From assembly GCF_014203645.1 (NCBI RefSeq), contig NZ_JACHJL010000032.1, forward strand, positions 1 through 52,516: 52,516 nt of DNA, given 5' to 3'. Positions 32,501 through 41,264 of this stretch are shown piece after piece. Under the pieces are notes generated by a model that searched no databases, was not told where the DNA came from, and saw only the letters and a list, made by a program, of their open reading frames with translations. This stretch comes from Streptomyces zagrosensis. GTDB taxonomy: Bacteria > Actinomycetota > Actinomycetes > Streptomycetales > Streptomycetaceae. A program made the translations under genes and the position numbers. Position 1 is the stretch's first letter. Each line of letters opens with the position of its first letter.

Positions 32501-33742
32501 ATGCCTTTTGCGTTGAGTCATTGGCGACGATGCCTGATCCACATGCTCGTATTCTTGGGAGTTGGATCAGTCTGGATAGCAGCTCCCGTGTCGGCTGAGG
32601 ATTTCCGCAGCCGCCAGTGGCACCTGGATGCCATGAGTGCCGAAGAGTTATGGGGCGTCAGCACAGGGAAGGGCGTGATCATTGCAGTAATTGATTCGGG
32701 TGTTGACCCTGTCCCTGAGTTGCAGGGCTCAGTCGTGGACGAGAAAAATTTCGCTGGTGAGCGACCACTGAGAGGGAACGTTGGGCGTGGCCATGGAACG
32801 GAGATGGCTTCCTTAATTGCTGGTACGGGACGTTCGGGGGGTGTTAAAGGGCTGGCCCCTGATGCCAAGATCATGTCCCTGAAAACCGGCTACGCTGATC
32901 TGACGATAGGTGCGCCCACTGATGTTTGGATCCAGGCTATTGAATATGCTGTGGACCATGGCGCACGTATCATCAACATGTCGCAGACGGCAACGGGTCT
33001 GAATGACGCACGGATGAGAAGTTTGCAGGCGGCTGTTGACTATGCTCGAAACAAGGGCGTGCTGGTTTTTGCCGGGTCGGGAAATGATGGAAAGGATGGC
33101 AGCCCTGTTGGGTATCCATCGAGCTACCCCGGAGTCGTAGGCGTAGCCGCAGTAGACCAGTCCGGAAAGGTAGCGGACTTCTCCACGTACGGCCCGCAGG
33201 TGAAGTTGGCCGCTCCTGGGGTGGGGATTCCGGGTAGATGTAAGAACGGGCAAGGGTTCTGCGCGCAGGACGGCACCAGTCATGCCACCGCCCTAGCCTC
33301 CGCCTCCGCCGCTCTCATCTGGTCCAAGCACCCCACCTGGACGAACAACCAGGTTCTTCGGGTGATGATGCAGACGGCGAGCAAGCCGGAGGGCAAGGTG
33401 CCCAGCAAGTACATCGGTTACGGCATTATTCGTCCGGGGCAGGTCCTGATCGACGGTAAGGGCGATCCGGGCGACCCCGACGTCAATCCGCTGTTGCCGA
33501 ATAAGAAGCAGGCGGAGCCGTCGCGCCAGCCGTCCTCCGAGCCTTCCGCCTCGTCGCCGGGCATAGGTAAGAATTCCGACTCCGAAGACGCTCGACGTGC
33601 TGCCGAAGGCCTCGCGTCCAGCGGGGGCGAGGGCGGGGGGCCCAGCCGTCTGTGGCCGGTGTTGGGCGCGGGCGCCGGTGTGGTGGCCATCGGGGCGGCG
33701 GTCTTTTTTCTGCGGCGGCGTACCTCTCGATCGAGCCCGTAG
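32501..33742 (+). CDS. Second mycosin-like S8 serine protease of the ESX locus
   Basis: A 413-residue subtilisin-family protease. It has a signal peptide at residues 1-32 (LIHMLVFLGVGSVWIAAPVSA), then the triad Asp in IIAVIDSGVDP, His in GRGHGTEMASL and Ser in DGTSHATALASASA, with oxyanion Asn in GSGNDG. A Pro/Ser-rich linker and a C-terminal helix (VLGAGAGVVAIGAAVFFL) with an Arg-rich tail complete the mycosin layout. Leu50 and Leu105 are both TTA codons (32648-32650 and 32813-32815). The first two thirds are clearly less G+C-rich than the last third. It lies between the WXG-like pair and the WXG100 genes, so it may serve those proteins specifically. The start ATG follows GGGAGAAA. Confidence 0.9.
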   Translation: MPFALSHWRRCLIHMLVFLGVGSVWIAAPVSAEDFRSRQWHLDAMSAEELWGVSTGKGVIIAVIDSGVDPVPELQGSVVDEKNFAGERPLRGNVGRGHGTEMASLIAGTGRSGGVKGLAPDAKIMSLKTGYADLTIGAPTDVWIQAIEYAVDHGARIINMSQTATGLNDARMRSLQAAVDYARNKGVLVFAGSGNDGKDGSPVGYPSSYPGVVGVAAVDQSGKVADFSTYGPQVKLAAPGVGIPGRCKNGQGFCAQDGTSHATALASASAALIWSKHPTWTNNQVLRVMMQTASKPEGKVPSKYIGYGIIRPGQVLIDGKGDPGDPDVNPLLPNKKQAEPSRQPSSEPSASSPGIGKNSDSEDARRAAEGLASSGGEGGGPSRLWPVLGAGAGVVAIGAAVFFLRRRTSRSSP

Positions 33743-33832
33743 TGACGAACCAGAGTGACGGACAAGTTCGTAGTGCCGGATAAGCGCTCGTGACCGGCAT
33801 GTATGTAGTGACGGGCGAGTACGTAATGACCG
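33739..33832 (+). repeat. Six imperfect CGTAGTGAC-type repeats before the WXG100 genes
   Basis: Related words occur at 33739 (CGTAGTGAC), 33753 (GAGTGACGG), 33769 (CGTAGTGCCGG), 33789 (CGTGACCGG), 33805 (GTAGTGACGGG) and 33822 (CGTAATGACCG), about 14-19 bases apart. They fill the gap upstream of the first WXG100 gene and could be clustered protein-binding sites. No regulator can be named. Confidence 0.5.
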
Positions 33833-33874
33833 ACCACCGCCAGCAGCAGTACGGACAACGGAGGGAAGCACGCA

Positions 33875-34219
33875 ATGGCCGGAAATCTGAAGGTAACCGA
33901 GGCTGAACTCACGCAACTGATCAATGACCTGGACCTGATGGAGGGCTCCCTGGAGAATAAGATCCGGGCATTGAACGGCGTGGTGGACCGGATTGAGAGC
34001 GGGTGGAAGGGCTCTGCCGCCGGGGCTTACAACCAGCTTCAGAGCGGCGTCAACCTGCATGCCCGAAAGATTCGGGAATTGCTTGTGCTCATCGAGCAGG
34101 CGATGAAGATGAGCCGTGACGGCTTCTCGCAGCAGGAATTGGACCAACTACAGAAGTTCAAGAACATGCAGGGCGACGGTGGCGGCGGCGGCCAGAGCCG
34201 CATCCTCGACATGGCCTGA
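33875..34219 (+). CDS. WXG100 family protein (ESAT-6/CFP-10 type), EsxB-like
   Basis: A 114-residue secreted-type helical hairpin protein. The motif ESGWKGSAAGAYNQLQSG carries the Trp-Lys-Gly turn near residue 44 between two amphipathic helices. After the second helix (RKIRELLVLIEQAMKMS) the segment FSQQELDQL gives a Phe-x-x-x-Glu pattern close to the YxxxD/E export signal, then a Gly-rich tail. No classical signal peptide, as expected. The ATG at 33875 has GGAGG about 10 bases upstream (ACGGAGGGAAGCACGCA). It forms a pair with the next WXG100 gene 33 bases downstream, and the two products probably dimerise. Which one corresponds to EsxA or EsxB is from memory of gene order, so no symbol is given. 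Confidence 0.93.
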   Translation: MAGNLKVTEAELTQLINDLDLMEGSLENKIRALNGVVDRIESGWKGSAAGAYNQLQSGVNLHARKIRELLVLIEQAMKMSRDGFSQQELDQLQKFKNMQGDGGGGGQSRILDMA

Positions 34220-34252
34220 CGGCCGAAACCCCCTCTGACTCAAGGAGAGTCG

Positions 34253-34540
34253 ATGTCACTTCTCGTTACGTACGAAACCGTGACCACGGCCGCCAATGAC
34301 GTCCGTACGACCGCGAACACGCTGAAGACCGAACTCGATGAACTGCACCGACGTGTAGAGCAGGTCGTTGCGACATGGGAGGGTGACGCACAGATCGCCT
34401 TCCATGAGACTCAGACGCAGTGGAACACCTCGGTCAATGAACTGACCAACACGCTGCAGCAGATCGCGCGGGCCCTGGATGACGCGACGGACGGATACCG
34501 CGCCACGGACAAGGCCGCCGCGTCCCAGTTCCGTATGTAG
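34253..34540 (+). CDS. WXG100 family protein with C-terminal YxxxD signal, EsxA-like
   Basis: A 95-residue ESX substrate. The helical hairpin has the WXG turn as VVATWEGDAQIAFHETQ near residue 41. The C-terminal helix ends in GYRATDKAAASQFRM, in which Tyr-Arg-Ala-Thr-Asp matches the YxxxD export signal of type VII substrates. The partner gene upstream lacks an exact copy, which fits a heterodimer in which one member carries the signal. The ATG at 34253 follows AAGGAGAG. A strong hairpin follows 80 bases after the stop, so this is the last gene of the plus-strand set that begins at 30424. Confidence 0.93.
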   Translation: MSLLVTYETVTTAANDVRTTANTLKTELDELHRRVEQVVATWEGDAQIAFHETQTQWNTSVNELTNTLQQIARALDDATDGYRATDKAAASQFRM

Positions 34541-34618
34541 GGCTTGCTGAATACGTACGCCCTCCGGGCCAGAGCGGTGCAAATCAGCCGCACGGTTGGA
34601 GCGCGCGACGCGTCATTT

Positions 34619-34650
34619 GCGGGGCGGATCGATTACCTGATCCGCCCCGC
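34619..34650. terminator. Bidirectional terminator between the WXG100 genes and eccC
   Basis: GCGGGGCGGATC (34619-34630) pairs perfectly with GATCCGCCCCGC (34639-34650) around an eight-base loop. The flanking genes converge here, so it would end transcription from both sides. Confidence 0.88.
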
Positions 34651-34657
34651 ATTGTCG

Positions 34658-34689
<32 letters not shown>

Positions 34690-34771
34690 CGAGTGTGCTG
34701 ACTTGCCTCGGCGCCCCCTCGGACCCGTACCTGGACGCCGGGCCTGGGATGATCCGTGCTCGAACTGCCCG

Positions 34772-37700
34772 TCAGTTCTCCGGCAGCCACCCCAGTTGCA
34801 CCAGCGGAGTGCCGCGGCGGCGGGTGACGAAGACGGCCCTCCCGGGGGGCAGCGGCCGAGGTCGTACCGTGCCCAGGACTTCGCCTTCGCCGCGGTCGCC
34901 CGAGAGGACGACCCCCTGCGCACCGAGTTCCTTGGCGCGCTGCATGAAGGGCTCGAAGGATGAGCGGGACGCACCCGCCGAGTTGCGGGCGACGATGAAG
35001 CGGACGCCGACGTCCCGGGCGAAGGGAAGGTTTTCCATGAGTACGGCAAGGGGATTGTCACCGCTGGAGACGAGTTCGTAGTCGTCGATCAAAACGAACA
35101 GCTGCGGGCCCGACCACCAACTGCGGTCCCGCAGTTGCTGAGGGGTGACATCGGGCCGTGGCGCCCGCCTTTCCATCACGGTGTTGACGGCATTCATATG
35201 CGTCAGTAGCGAGGGAGCGGTCGGCGCGTACTCCAGCAGGTATTCCGAGGGAATGGCCTCCAGCAGCGAGCGTCGATAGTCGCCTACGACGATCTGTGCC
35301 TCGTCTTCCCTGTACCGCTCCGTGATCTGCTTCGCGATCAGGCGGAGCAGCGCCGTCTTTCCGGATTCGCTCTCGCCGAAGATGAGGAAGAACGGGTCGG
35401 TCTCGAAATCGACGTACACCGGCTCCAAGTTGGTCTCGTCGATGCCGATGGCGATGCCGCGCTGGGGGAACTCGAAGCCTTTGGGGAGACGGTCAGAGGA
35501 GAGCCGGCGGGGGAGGAGACGGACCGCTGGAGCGTGTGGGCCCGGCCAGTGTGTGGTGACGGCGCGGACCAGGGACGAGGTGGCGTCGGAGATGCCATCC
35601 GGGTCGCTGGCCGAGTCCATACGCGGCTGGGCCGCCATAAAGTGCAGCTTTTCTGGCACCTGGCCGCGGCCTGGGACGCCGGCCGGAACGTTGGCGGCGA
35701 CCTTGCGGTCGAACTCGGAGTCCAGAGAGTCACCGAGGCGGAGCTCTAGGCGGCCCAGCAGTTGGTCCTTGAGGTTGGCCCGCAATTCCATGTAGCGCGA
35801 CGCGGTGATCACGACGTGGATGCCGTAGCCAAGGCCTCGGGCCGCGATGTCGGTCACGATGAGCTCCAGCATCTCGTACTCCTGCTTGAACGACCCCCAG
35901 CCGTCAATCAGCAAGAACACATCACCCCACGACTGGTCGGGGAGTTGCCCCGCGGCGCGTTGGCGGCGATAGGAGGTGATGCTGTCGATGCCGTTCGCGC
36001 GAAAGTGCTCCTCGCGGCGCGCGAGGACGCCGGCGACCTCAGCGACCGTACGCCGCACCCGCTCCGGGTCCAGGCGTGAGGCGACGCCGCCCACATGGGG
36101 CAGGTCAGTGAGGGCCGACATGCCGCCGCCGCCGAAGTCGAGCCCGTAGAACTGCACCTCCCGCGGAGTGTGCGTGAGCGCGAACGAGGCAATCAGGGTC
36201 CGCAGAAGCGTGGACTTGCCCGACTGCGGGCCTCCCACCACCAGCATGTGCCCCGCGGCGCCGGAGAAGTCGCGGTACAGCACCTCGCGGCGCTGTTCGA
36301 AGGGCTTGTCGATGAGACCGAGCGGGGCGACGAGGCCACCGAGACGCGTGTAGTCAACGGCATGCAGGCCACGTTCGGGGGAGGTCGATAGCCGTGGCAG
36401 CAACTGGTCCAGAGTCGGCGCATCCTCCAACGGCGGCAGCCACACCTGGTGGGCCGGCTGGCCCTGGCCCTCCAGACGGCGTACGACCACATCGAGCACC
36501 GTGTCGGCCTGTGGGTCATCCCCCGTACGGGGCACCGTGAGCGTTCGTGGGTCCGGTAGGCCGTACACAACCGGCACCGGCGCCGCCGTGAACAGCGCGG
36601 GGCGGCGCTCGATGGGCAGCGACCCGCCGGGGGAGGCCGTCACGCCAGTGCGGTACACACCGGACACGTACGCCGCCTTGAAGCGGGTCATCTGCTCCGT
36701 ACCGAACTTCACATAGCCCGAGCCGGGGATGGACGGCAGGTGGTACGCGTCCGGCACGCCCAGCGCCGTACGAGACTCGGCTGCCGAAAACGTCCGCAAT
36801 CCGATGCGGTACGACAGATAGGTGTCCAGACCCCGCAGTCGGCCCTCCTCCAAGCGCTGCGAGGCCAACAGTAGATGCACGCCGAGGGACCGGCCGATGC
36901 GGCCGATCTGGATGAACATGTCGATGAAGTCCGGCTTGGCGGAAAGCAGTTCGCTGAACTCGTCGATGACCAGGACCAGCGATGCCAGCGGCTCCAGCGC
37001 GGCGCCCGCCGCGCGTGCCTTCTCGTAGTCGTGGAGGTTGGCGAAGTTGCCGGCGGAGCGCAGCAGCTCCTGTCGGCGCTGCAACTCGCCACGGATTGAG
37101 TCACCCATCCGGTCCACCAACGTGAGGTCATCCGCCAAGTTGGTGATCACCGCCGATACGTGCGGCATACGGGACATGCCGGTGAAGGTGGCGCCGCCCT
37201 TGAAGTCCGCCAGCACGAAGTTGAGCGTCTCGGACGAATGCGTCACCGCGAGCCCCAGCACCAGCGTGCGCAGCAGCTCCGACTTGCCCGAACCGGTCGC
37301 CCCCACACACAGTCCGTGTGGCCCCATCCCCTCCTGCGCGGCCTCTTTCAAGTCGAGCATCACCGGCTGGCCGTCCTCGCCCACACCGATCGGCACCCGC
37401 AGTCGCTCCGACTGCGTACGCGAGCGCCAGGTGCGCGTGACATCGATCGCAGCCGCGTCACCGAGTCCCAGCAGGTCCGTGAAGTCCAGGTTGGCCAGCA
37501 GCGGCTCATCGTCGTCCCCGCCGCCCACCCGCAGCGGCGCGAGCTGACGCGCCAACGCCTCCGCCGCCTCCAAGGACAGCGCATCCGGCGACCCCTCATA
37601 TCGGACGCCCGCCCCGGAGTCCAGGCTCAGTCGGCCTGGGCGCACGTCCACCGACAGGCCGCCGCGCAATGCGTCCAACTCGCCAGATACCACCTCAACG

Positions 37701-38746
37701 ATGGTGACACCCTGGAGGCCCTCGGGCGCAGCGAACACCGAATCAGGCGGCACCATGCCGCCGTCCAGCACGATCACCAGGTGCGGCTGGTCGAGCAGCG
37801 GCTGGCCGTCGCGCTGGAACCTGGGCCGCCCGTCGAGCCGCCTGCCGACGAGCTCCTCCAACTCACCGAGATCGTCCCCGAACAGCCGCTTCGTACCCGC
37901 TCCATCCACCGACCCCGGCAACTGCGCGTGCGGCAACCACTTCGTCCAGTCCCAACGCGGCACAGCATCCGGCGATGCCACGACCGCGACCAGCAGGTCT
38001 TCCGGCGAGTGCAGCGCCACCAGCTGCGCCACCAGGGCCCGCGCCAGGTCGTGCGCCGACCGCGACTCACCTGAGATGGTCAGGTGGTAGAAGCGGCGCA
38101 GCGAGATGGCCATCGGCAACCCGTCCTGGGCGCCGTGCACCGCCACGAATCGCTGCATGGCGCCGGCCGACAGCGGCTCCAGCTCATCGATCGGCGCCGT
38201 GTCGGGCGCCACCAAAGGCGTGGCGAGCTGCTGTGTGCCGAGCCCGACCCGCACCTGCCCGAAGTCTGCGTCGCTGACCCGCCGTTCCCACACCCGGCTC
38301 GCGGCGTCCCCGGACGGGCGCGCGCAGCCCTCCGCCACCAGGGACCACAACTGGTCCGGAGCGGGGTGCAGGTAAAACTGGGCGTCGCGCTGGGCCCGCG
38401 CGGTGCGCCGGATGTGGCGGCGTGTCTGTGCGAGGTACTTCAGGTAGTCCCGGCGGACATCCGCCAACTGGCCCTGCGTGCCCCTGCGGTAGCGCACGAT
38501 CTGGGCGATCACCATGCCCACCGTGGACACCAGCATCAGCGCGCCCATGATCCGCATGAATGGCGGCGCACCCGGCATGAAGAAGAACACCACCGAAGAG
38601 CCCATGCCGAGCATCGGCAGGAGCTGCATCAACACGCCCTCCTGCTGCCCACGGGGCAGCTCGGGGGGTGGTTCAAGCCGCAGCTCGTCCGATGGCACCT
38701 CGGCAGGCAACGCCCGCGGCGGACGCTTGACGACGATCTGACTCAC
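34772..38746 (-). CDS. eccC: Type VII secretion ATPase EccC (fused three-domain form)
   Basis: A 1324-residue FtsK/SpoIIIE-type ATPase that recruits substrates and powers the ESX channel. The N-terminus SQIVVKRPPRALPAEVP is followed by two membrane helices at about residues 38-80. Three ATPase domains follow. Domain 1 has Walker A GATGSGKSELLRT near residue 480 and Walker B LVLVIDEF, with catalytic Glu. Domain 2 has GGPQSGKSTLLRT near 838 and VFLLIDGW. Domain 3 has GESESGKTALLRL near 1122 and LFVLIDDY. Only domain 1 keeps the Asp-Glu pair, as reported for other EccC proteins. Start: GTG at 38746, chosen by the family N-terminus; the frame is open to 39085 but overlaps eccD. It diverges from eccD. 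Confidence 0.95.
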   Translation of the reverse strand: MSQIVVKRPPRALPAEVPSDELRLEPPPELPRGQQEGVLMQLLPMLGMGSSVVFFFMPGAPPFMRIMGALMLVSTVGMVIAQIVRYRRGTQGQLADVRRDYLKYLAQTRRHIRRTARAQRDAQFYLHPAPDQLWSLVAEGCARPSGDAASRVWERRVSDADFGQVRVGLGTQQLATPLVAPDTAPIDELEPLSAGAMQRFVAVHGAQDGLPMAISLRRFYHLTISGESRSAHDLARALVAQLVALHSPEDLLVAVVASPDAVPRWDWTKWLPHAQLPGSVDGAGTKRLFGDDLGELEELVGRRLDGRPRFQRDGQPLLDQPHLVIVLDGGMVPPDSVFAAPEGLQGVTIVEVVSGELDALRGGLSVDVRPGRLSLDSGAGVRYEGSPDALSLEAAEALARQLAPLRVGGGDDDEPLLANLDFTDLLGLGDAAAIDVTRTWRSRTQSERLRVPIGVGEDGQPVMLDLKEAAQEGMGPHGLCVGATGSGKSELLRTLVLGLAVTHSSETLNFVLADFKGGATFTGMSRMPHVSAVITNLADDLTLVDRMGDSIRGELQRRQELLRSAGNFANLHDYEKARAAGAALEPLASLVLVIDEFSELLSAKPDFIDMFIQIGRIGRSLGVHLLLASQRLEEGRLRGLDTYLSYRIGLRTFSAAESRTALGVPDAYHLPSIPGSGYVKFGTEQMTRFKAAYVSGVYRTGVTASPGGSLPIERRPALFTAAPVPVVYGLPDPRTLTVPRTGDDPQADTVLDVVVRRLEGQGQPAHQVWLPPLEDAPTLDQLLPRLSTSPERGLHAVDYTRLGGLVAPLGLIDKPFEQRREVLYRDFSGAAGHMLVVGGPQSGKSTLLRTLIASFALTHTPREVQFYGLDFGGGGMSALTDLPHVGGVASRLDPERVRRTVAEVAGVLARREEHFRANGIDSITSYRRQRAAGQLPDQSWGDVFLLIDGWGSFKQEYEMLELIVTDIAARGLGYGIHVVITASRYMELRANLKDQLLGRLELRLGDSLDSEFDRKVAANVPAGVPGRGQVPEKLHFMAAQPRMDSASDPDGISDATSSLVRAVTTHWPGPHAPAVRLLPRRLSSDRLPKGFEFPQRGIAIGIDETNLEPVYVDFETDPFFLIFGESESGKTALLRLIAKQITERYREDEAQIVVGDYRRSLLEAIPSEYLLEYAPTAPSLLTHMNAVNTVMERRAPRPDVTPQQLRDRSWWSGPQLFVLIDDYELVSSGDNPLAVLMENLPFARDVGVRFIVARNSAGASRSSFEPFMQRAKELGAQGVVLSGDRGEGEVLGTVRPRPLPPGRAVFVTRRRGTPLVQLGWLPEN

Positions 38747-38920
38747 CGGTGCACCAATCCCCGTGTTGCGGCGACGACTTCGGGAAATTTCGGGCCGAAA
38801 TACCCGCAGCGCCAACCTCTCACCTCGTATGCGTGATCCTACTGACACGCTCTGACACCGAGGTAGGTAGGGTGACCGGCGCGCACCCGTCACACAGGCG
38901 CCAAACAGAGGGGCACCCTG
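38747..38920. promoter_or_regulatory. Divergent eccC/eccD promoter region
   Basis: A 174-base gap separates the divergent starts. For eccD, CTGACA (38842-38847) with TAGGTA (38864-38869) at 16 bases, or TAGGGT at 38868-38873, may be the promoter. CTGACA occurs a second time at 38851-38857. The minus-strand promoter is not identified. Confidence 0.4.
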
Positions 38921-40390
38921 GTGAGTTCGACCGCAACGACCGGCTTCAGCCGTGTCACCGTCGTTGCTCCCGACAGTCGTATCGACGTCGCTCTGCCCGA
39001 CGACATCGCGGTCGCCGACGTCTATCCCGAAATTCTTCGGCTGACCGGCCAGACCCAACCCCCGGGCACGCCCACCGGCTACCACTTGCTACGGCGCGAC
39101 GGCACCGTCCTCGATGGCGCACGCACGCTGGCGGCGCAACGCGTGCTGGACGGTGAACTGCTCAGCCTGCGCCCGTTCGCCGACTCCCTCCCGCCCACCG
39201 TCTTCGATGACGTATCCGATGCCGTGGCGACCGCTGTCACGCGCGATCGGCACCTGTGGCGCGAGGACATGCTGCGCGGCGCGGGCCTGGTCGGCGGAAT
39301 GCTGCTGCTCGTCCTGATGAGCTTCGTGCTCTGGTACGCGGACCCCGACCGGCACGCCATGCACGGCCTGCCCGGCATCGTCGCCGGCGTGGCCGCGGTG
39401 CTGCTGACGGCGCTCGCCGGGGTGCGAGCCCGGGTGTATGACGATCGCGCGTCGGCCGTCGCGCTGGGGCTTGGCGCCATGCCGCACCTACTGATCGCCG
39501 GCTCCGGGATCATCGCGGCGGACCGCGGTGCGGGGCCGGGGCGGCTACAGTTCCTGCTCGGTTGCGTCTGCGTCCTCGTGGCCTCTGTGGTGCTCGTGGC
39601 GCTCACACCCAACGGAGATGCGCCGTTCGTCGCCGCCGCCTTCGCCGCGACCATCGGGACGCTCGCCACGTTCTGCGCCATCCTCGCCGACGCGAGTGCC
39701 ACCGACGCCGCCGCAGTCTGTTTGCCCGTAGCGATCGGCACCCTGGCTTTCTTGCCTGGGCTCTCCACCCGCTTCGCGCGGCTGCCGATCGGCTACGCCT
39801 CGCCGTACAGCGCGACCAGCATTGACTTCGACGCCGACCCTGACGACCCGCCCGCACCCGACCCGGTCGATGCCGAACGCATCGCCGCCCAGGCGCGGCG
39901 CGGTCACGAGATGCTGCTCGGTTTGGTCGGTGGTTGCAGCGTGGTCGTCATCGGGGCGGCGGGGGTACTGGGTTTCTCGGAGGCGGTATGGGGCCAGGTG
40001 CTCGCCCTGGTTGCTGGCCTGGCGATGCTGCTGCGGGCCAGGCTCTTTCGGTACACCTCGCAGGTCGCCTGTGTCCTTGTGGCCGGTGTCGGCGCCATCG
40101 GCCTGCTGGTGCTCGGGCTCGCGTTGCACGCCCCCGACCATCTCCAACAGGAGCTGCTGCGCGGCGACCGAACCGGCATGGACGTACGCACCGTCTGGCT
40201 CGCAGGCGCCATCGCCGCCGGAGTCGCGCTGATCGTCGCACTCGGACTGATCATCCCGAAGAGGGGGCTGACGCCCTTCTGGGGCCGCGTCTCGGACCTG
40301 GCGGAAGGGGCGCTGCTGCTGTCGTTGGTGCCGCTGTGCCTGGCCGTACTCGATGTCTACGCATCGGCACGGAGCATGACGAGTGGGTAG
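38921..40390 (+). CDS. eccD: Type VII secretion integral membrane protein EccD
   Basis: A 489-residue polytopic protein forming the ESX membrane pore region. The N-terminal ~90 residues are the cytoplasmic ubiquitin-like domain (FSRVTVVAPDSRIDVALPDD, LLRRDGTVLDGARTLAAQRV, DGELLSLRP). The remainder has about 11 hydrophobic helices, beginning near residue 125 with AGLVGGMLLLVLMSFVLWYA. The helices are split by one hydrophilic acidic loop (DFDADPDDPPAPDPVDAER) near residue 305. GTG 38921 is preceded by GAGGGG. It is the last ESX gene in the window. An 874-base gap with heptamers follows, and a small GCGCGA/TCGCGC hairpin lies at 40405-40419. Confidence 0.93.
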   Translation: MSSTATTGFSRVTVVAPDSRIDVALPDDIAVADVYPEILRLTGQTQPPGTPTGYHLLRRDGTVLDGARTLAAQRVLDGELLSLRPFADSLPPTVFDDVSDAVATAVTRDRHLWREDMLRGAGLVGGMLLLVLMSFVLWYADPDRHAMHGLPGIVAGVAAVLLTALAGVRARVYDDRASAVALGLGAMPHLLIAGSGIIAADRGAGPGRLQFLLGCVCVLVASVVLVALTPNGDAPFVAAAFAATIGTLATFCAILADASATDAAAVCLPVAIGTLAFLPGLSTRFARLPIGYASPYSATSIDFDADPDDPPAPDPVDAERIAAQARRGHEMLLGLVGGCSVVVIGAAGVLGFSEAVWGQVLALVAGLAMLLRARLFRYTSQVACVLVAGVGAIGLLVLGLALHAPDHLQQELLRGDRTGMDVRTVWLAGAIAAGVALIVALGLIIPKRGLTPFWGRVSDLAEGALLLSLVPLCLAVLDVYASARSMTSG

Positions 40391-40578
40391 CCGCCGGCGC
40401 TGAGGCGCGAGTCTCGCGCGATCTGCGCGGGGGTACGGAGCGGGGGTACGGAGCTGGGGTGCCCGGGGCTGGCGAGGCCGGGCGCCGATGGACACGGCGG
40501 GTGTCACTTGATGCTGGCGCGGCCTGGCGCGACCAACCCCGTACGGGCCCCGCACGGCGAGACGGCCCACGCGGCCTC

Positions 40579-40946
40579 GTGCCCCGTGCCCCGTGCCCCA
40601 GCTCCCCGTGCTCCGTCGCTTCGTGTGGTCATCCCCCTCGTGGGTCGTGTGGGCGCCCCGTACTCATGCGGTGGGGCTCCGTGCTCCGTATGGGGGCGCC
40701 GTGCCCGTCACTCCGTACGCCCCGTGCCTCGTGCCTCGTGCGGCGGGAGGCTTCGCAGGACCCGCCGACGCCGCCCCGTAGCCCCGTTAGGGCGCTCCGT
40801 GCCCCATGGCCCCGTGCCGGCGCGGCCCCGTGTAGCGCTCTGCGCTCCGTGCCCGACGCCGCCCCGTGCTCCGTGCCCGACGCCGCTCCGTAACTCCGTG
40901 CAGCGCTCCGTGCCCCGTGCTCCGTGCTCCGTGCCCCGTGCCCCGT
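40579..40946 (-). repeat. Long GGRGCAC heptamer region between eccD and rpsO
   Basis: Heptamers read as GCCCCGT and GCTCCGT on the plus strand. Three are at 40579-40600, scattered ones at 40670-40880, and six consecutive mixed units at 40905-40946. The gap 40391-41264 holds no gene. Just after the repeats, 40960-41090 is a C-rich stretch of CACCCC-type words that could fold as a quadruplex on the other strand. Confidence 0.85.
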
Positions 40947-41114
40947 CGCTCCATACGCTCATCCCACCACCCCGACTACACGCCACCCCCGCAACCACTC
41001 CACATCACTCCACGCACACCACCCCACCCCGACTGCACCCCACCCCGTCCCACCCCCACACTGACCCGCCCAGCCCCAGCCCAGCCCCCGGTCAGCCCTC
41101 TCCCGAGTGGCTGG

Positions 41115-41264
41115 TACGCTGTGTGACGGCCGTGTGTGTACGCGTTTCCGGAGGATCTGGAGACTGCGCCCAGCGGACCCCGCTTTCCGAGTCATGGAAG
41201 CTCTCCCGCGAATGAGACCGGGGGCACTCGGTGGCCGAAATAAGAGATTCCTTAAGGAGTACGC
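41115..41264 (+). promoter_or_regulatory. rpsO promoter candidate and leader
   Basis: TACGCT at 41115-41120 is a plausible -10 box, with GTCAGC about 18 bases upstream as a weak -35. It would give a ~138-base leader. The leader ends with AAGGAG before the GTG. Ribosomal protein S15 represses its own mRNA in several bacteria through structured leaders; I cannot show such a fold here. Confidence 0.35.

Noticed and set aside
41121..41264. Known S15 leader fold upstream of rpsO
   Set aside because: Could not recognise a defined three-way junction or pseudoknot by eye; left as a low-confidence leader.
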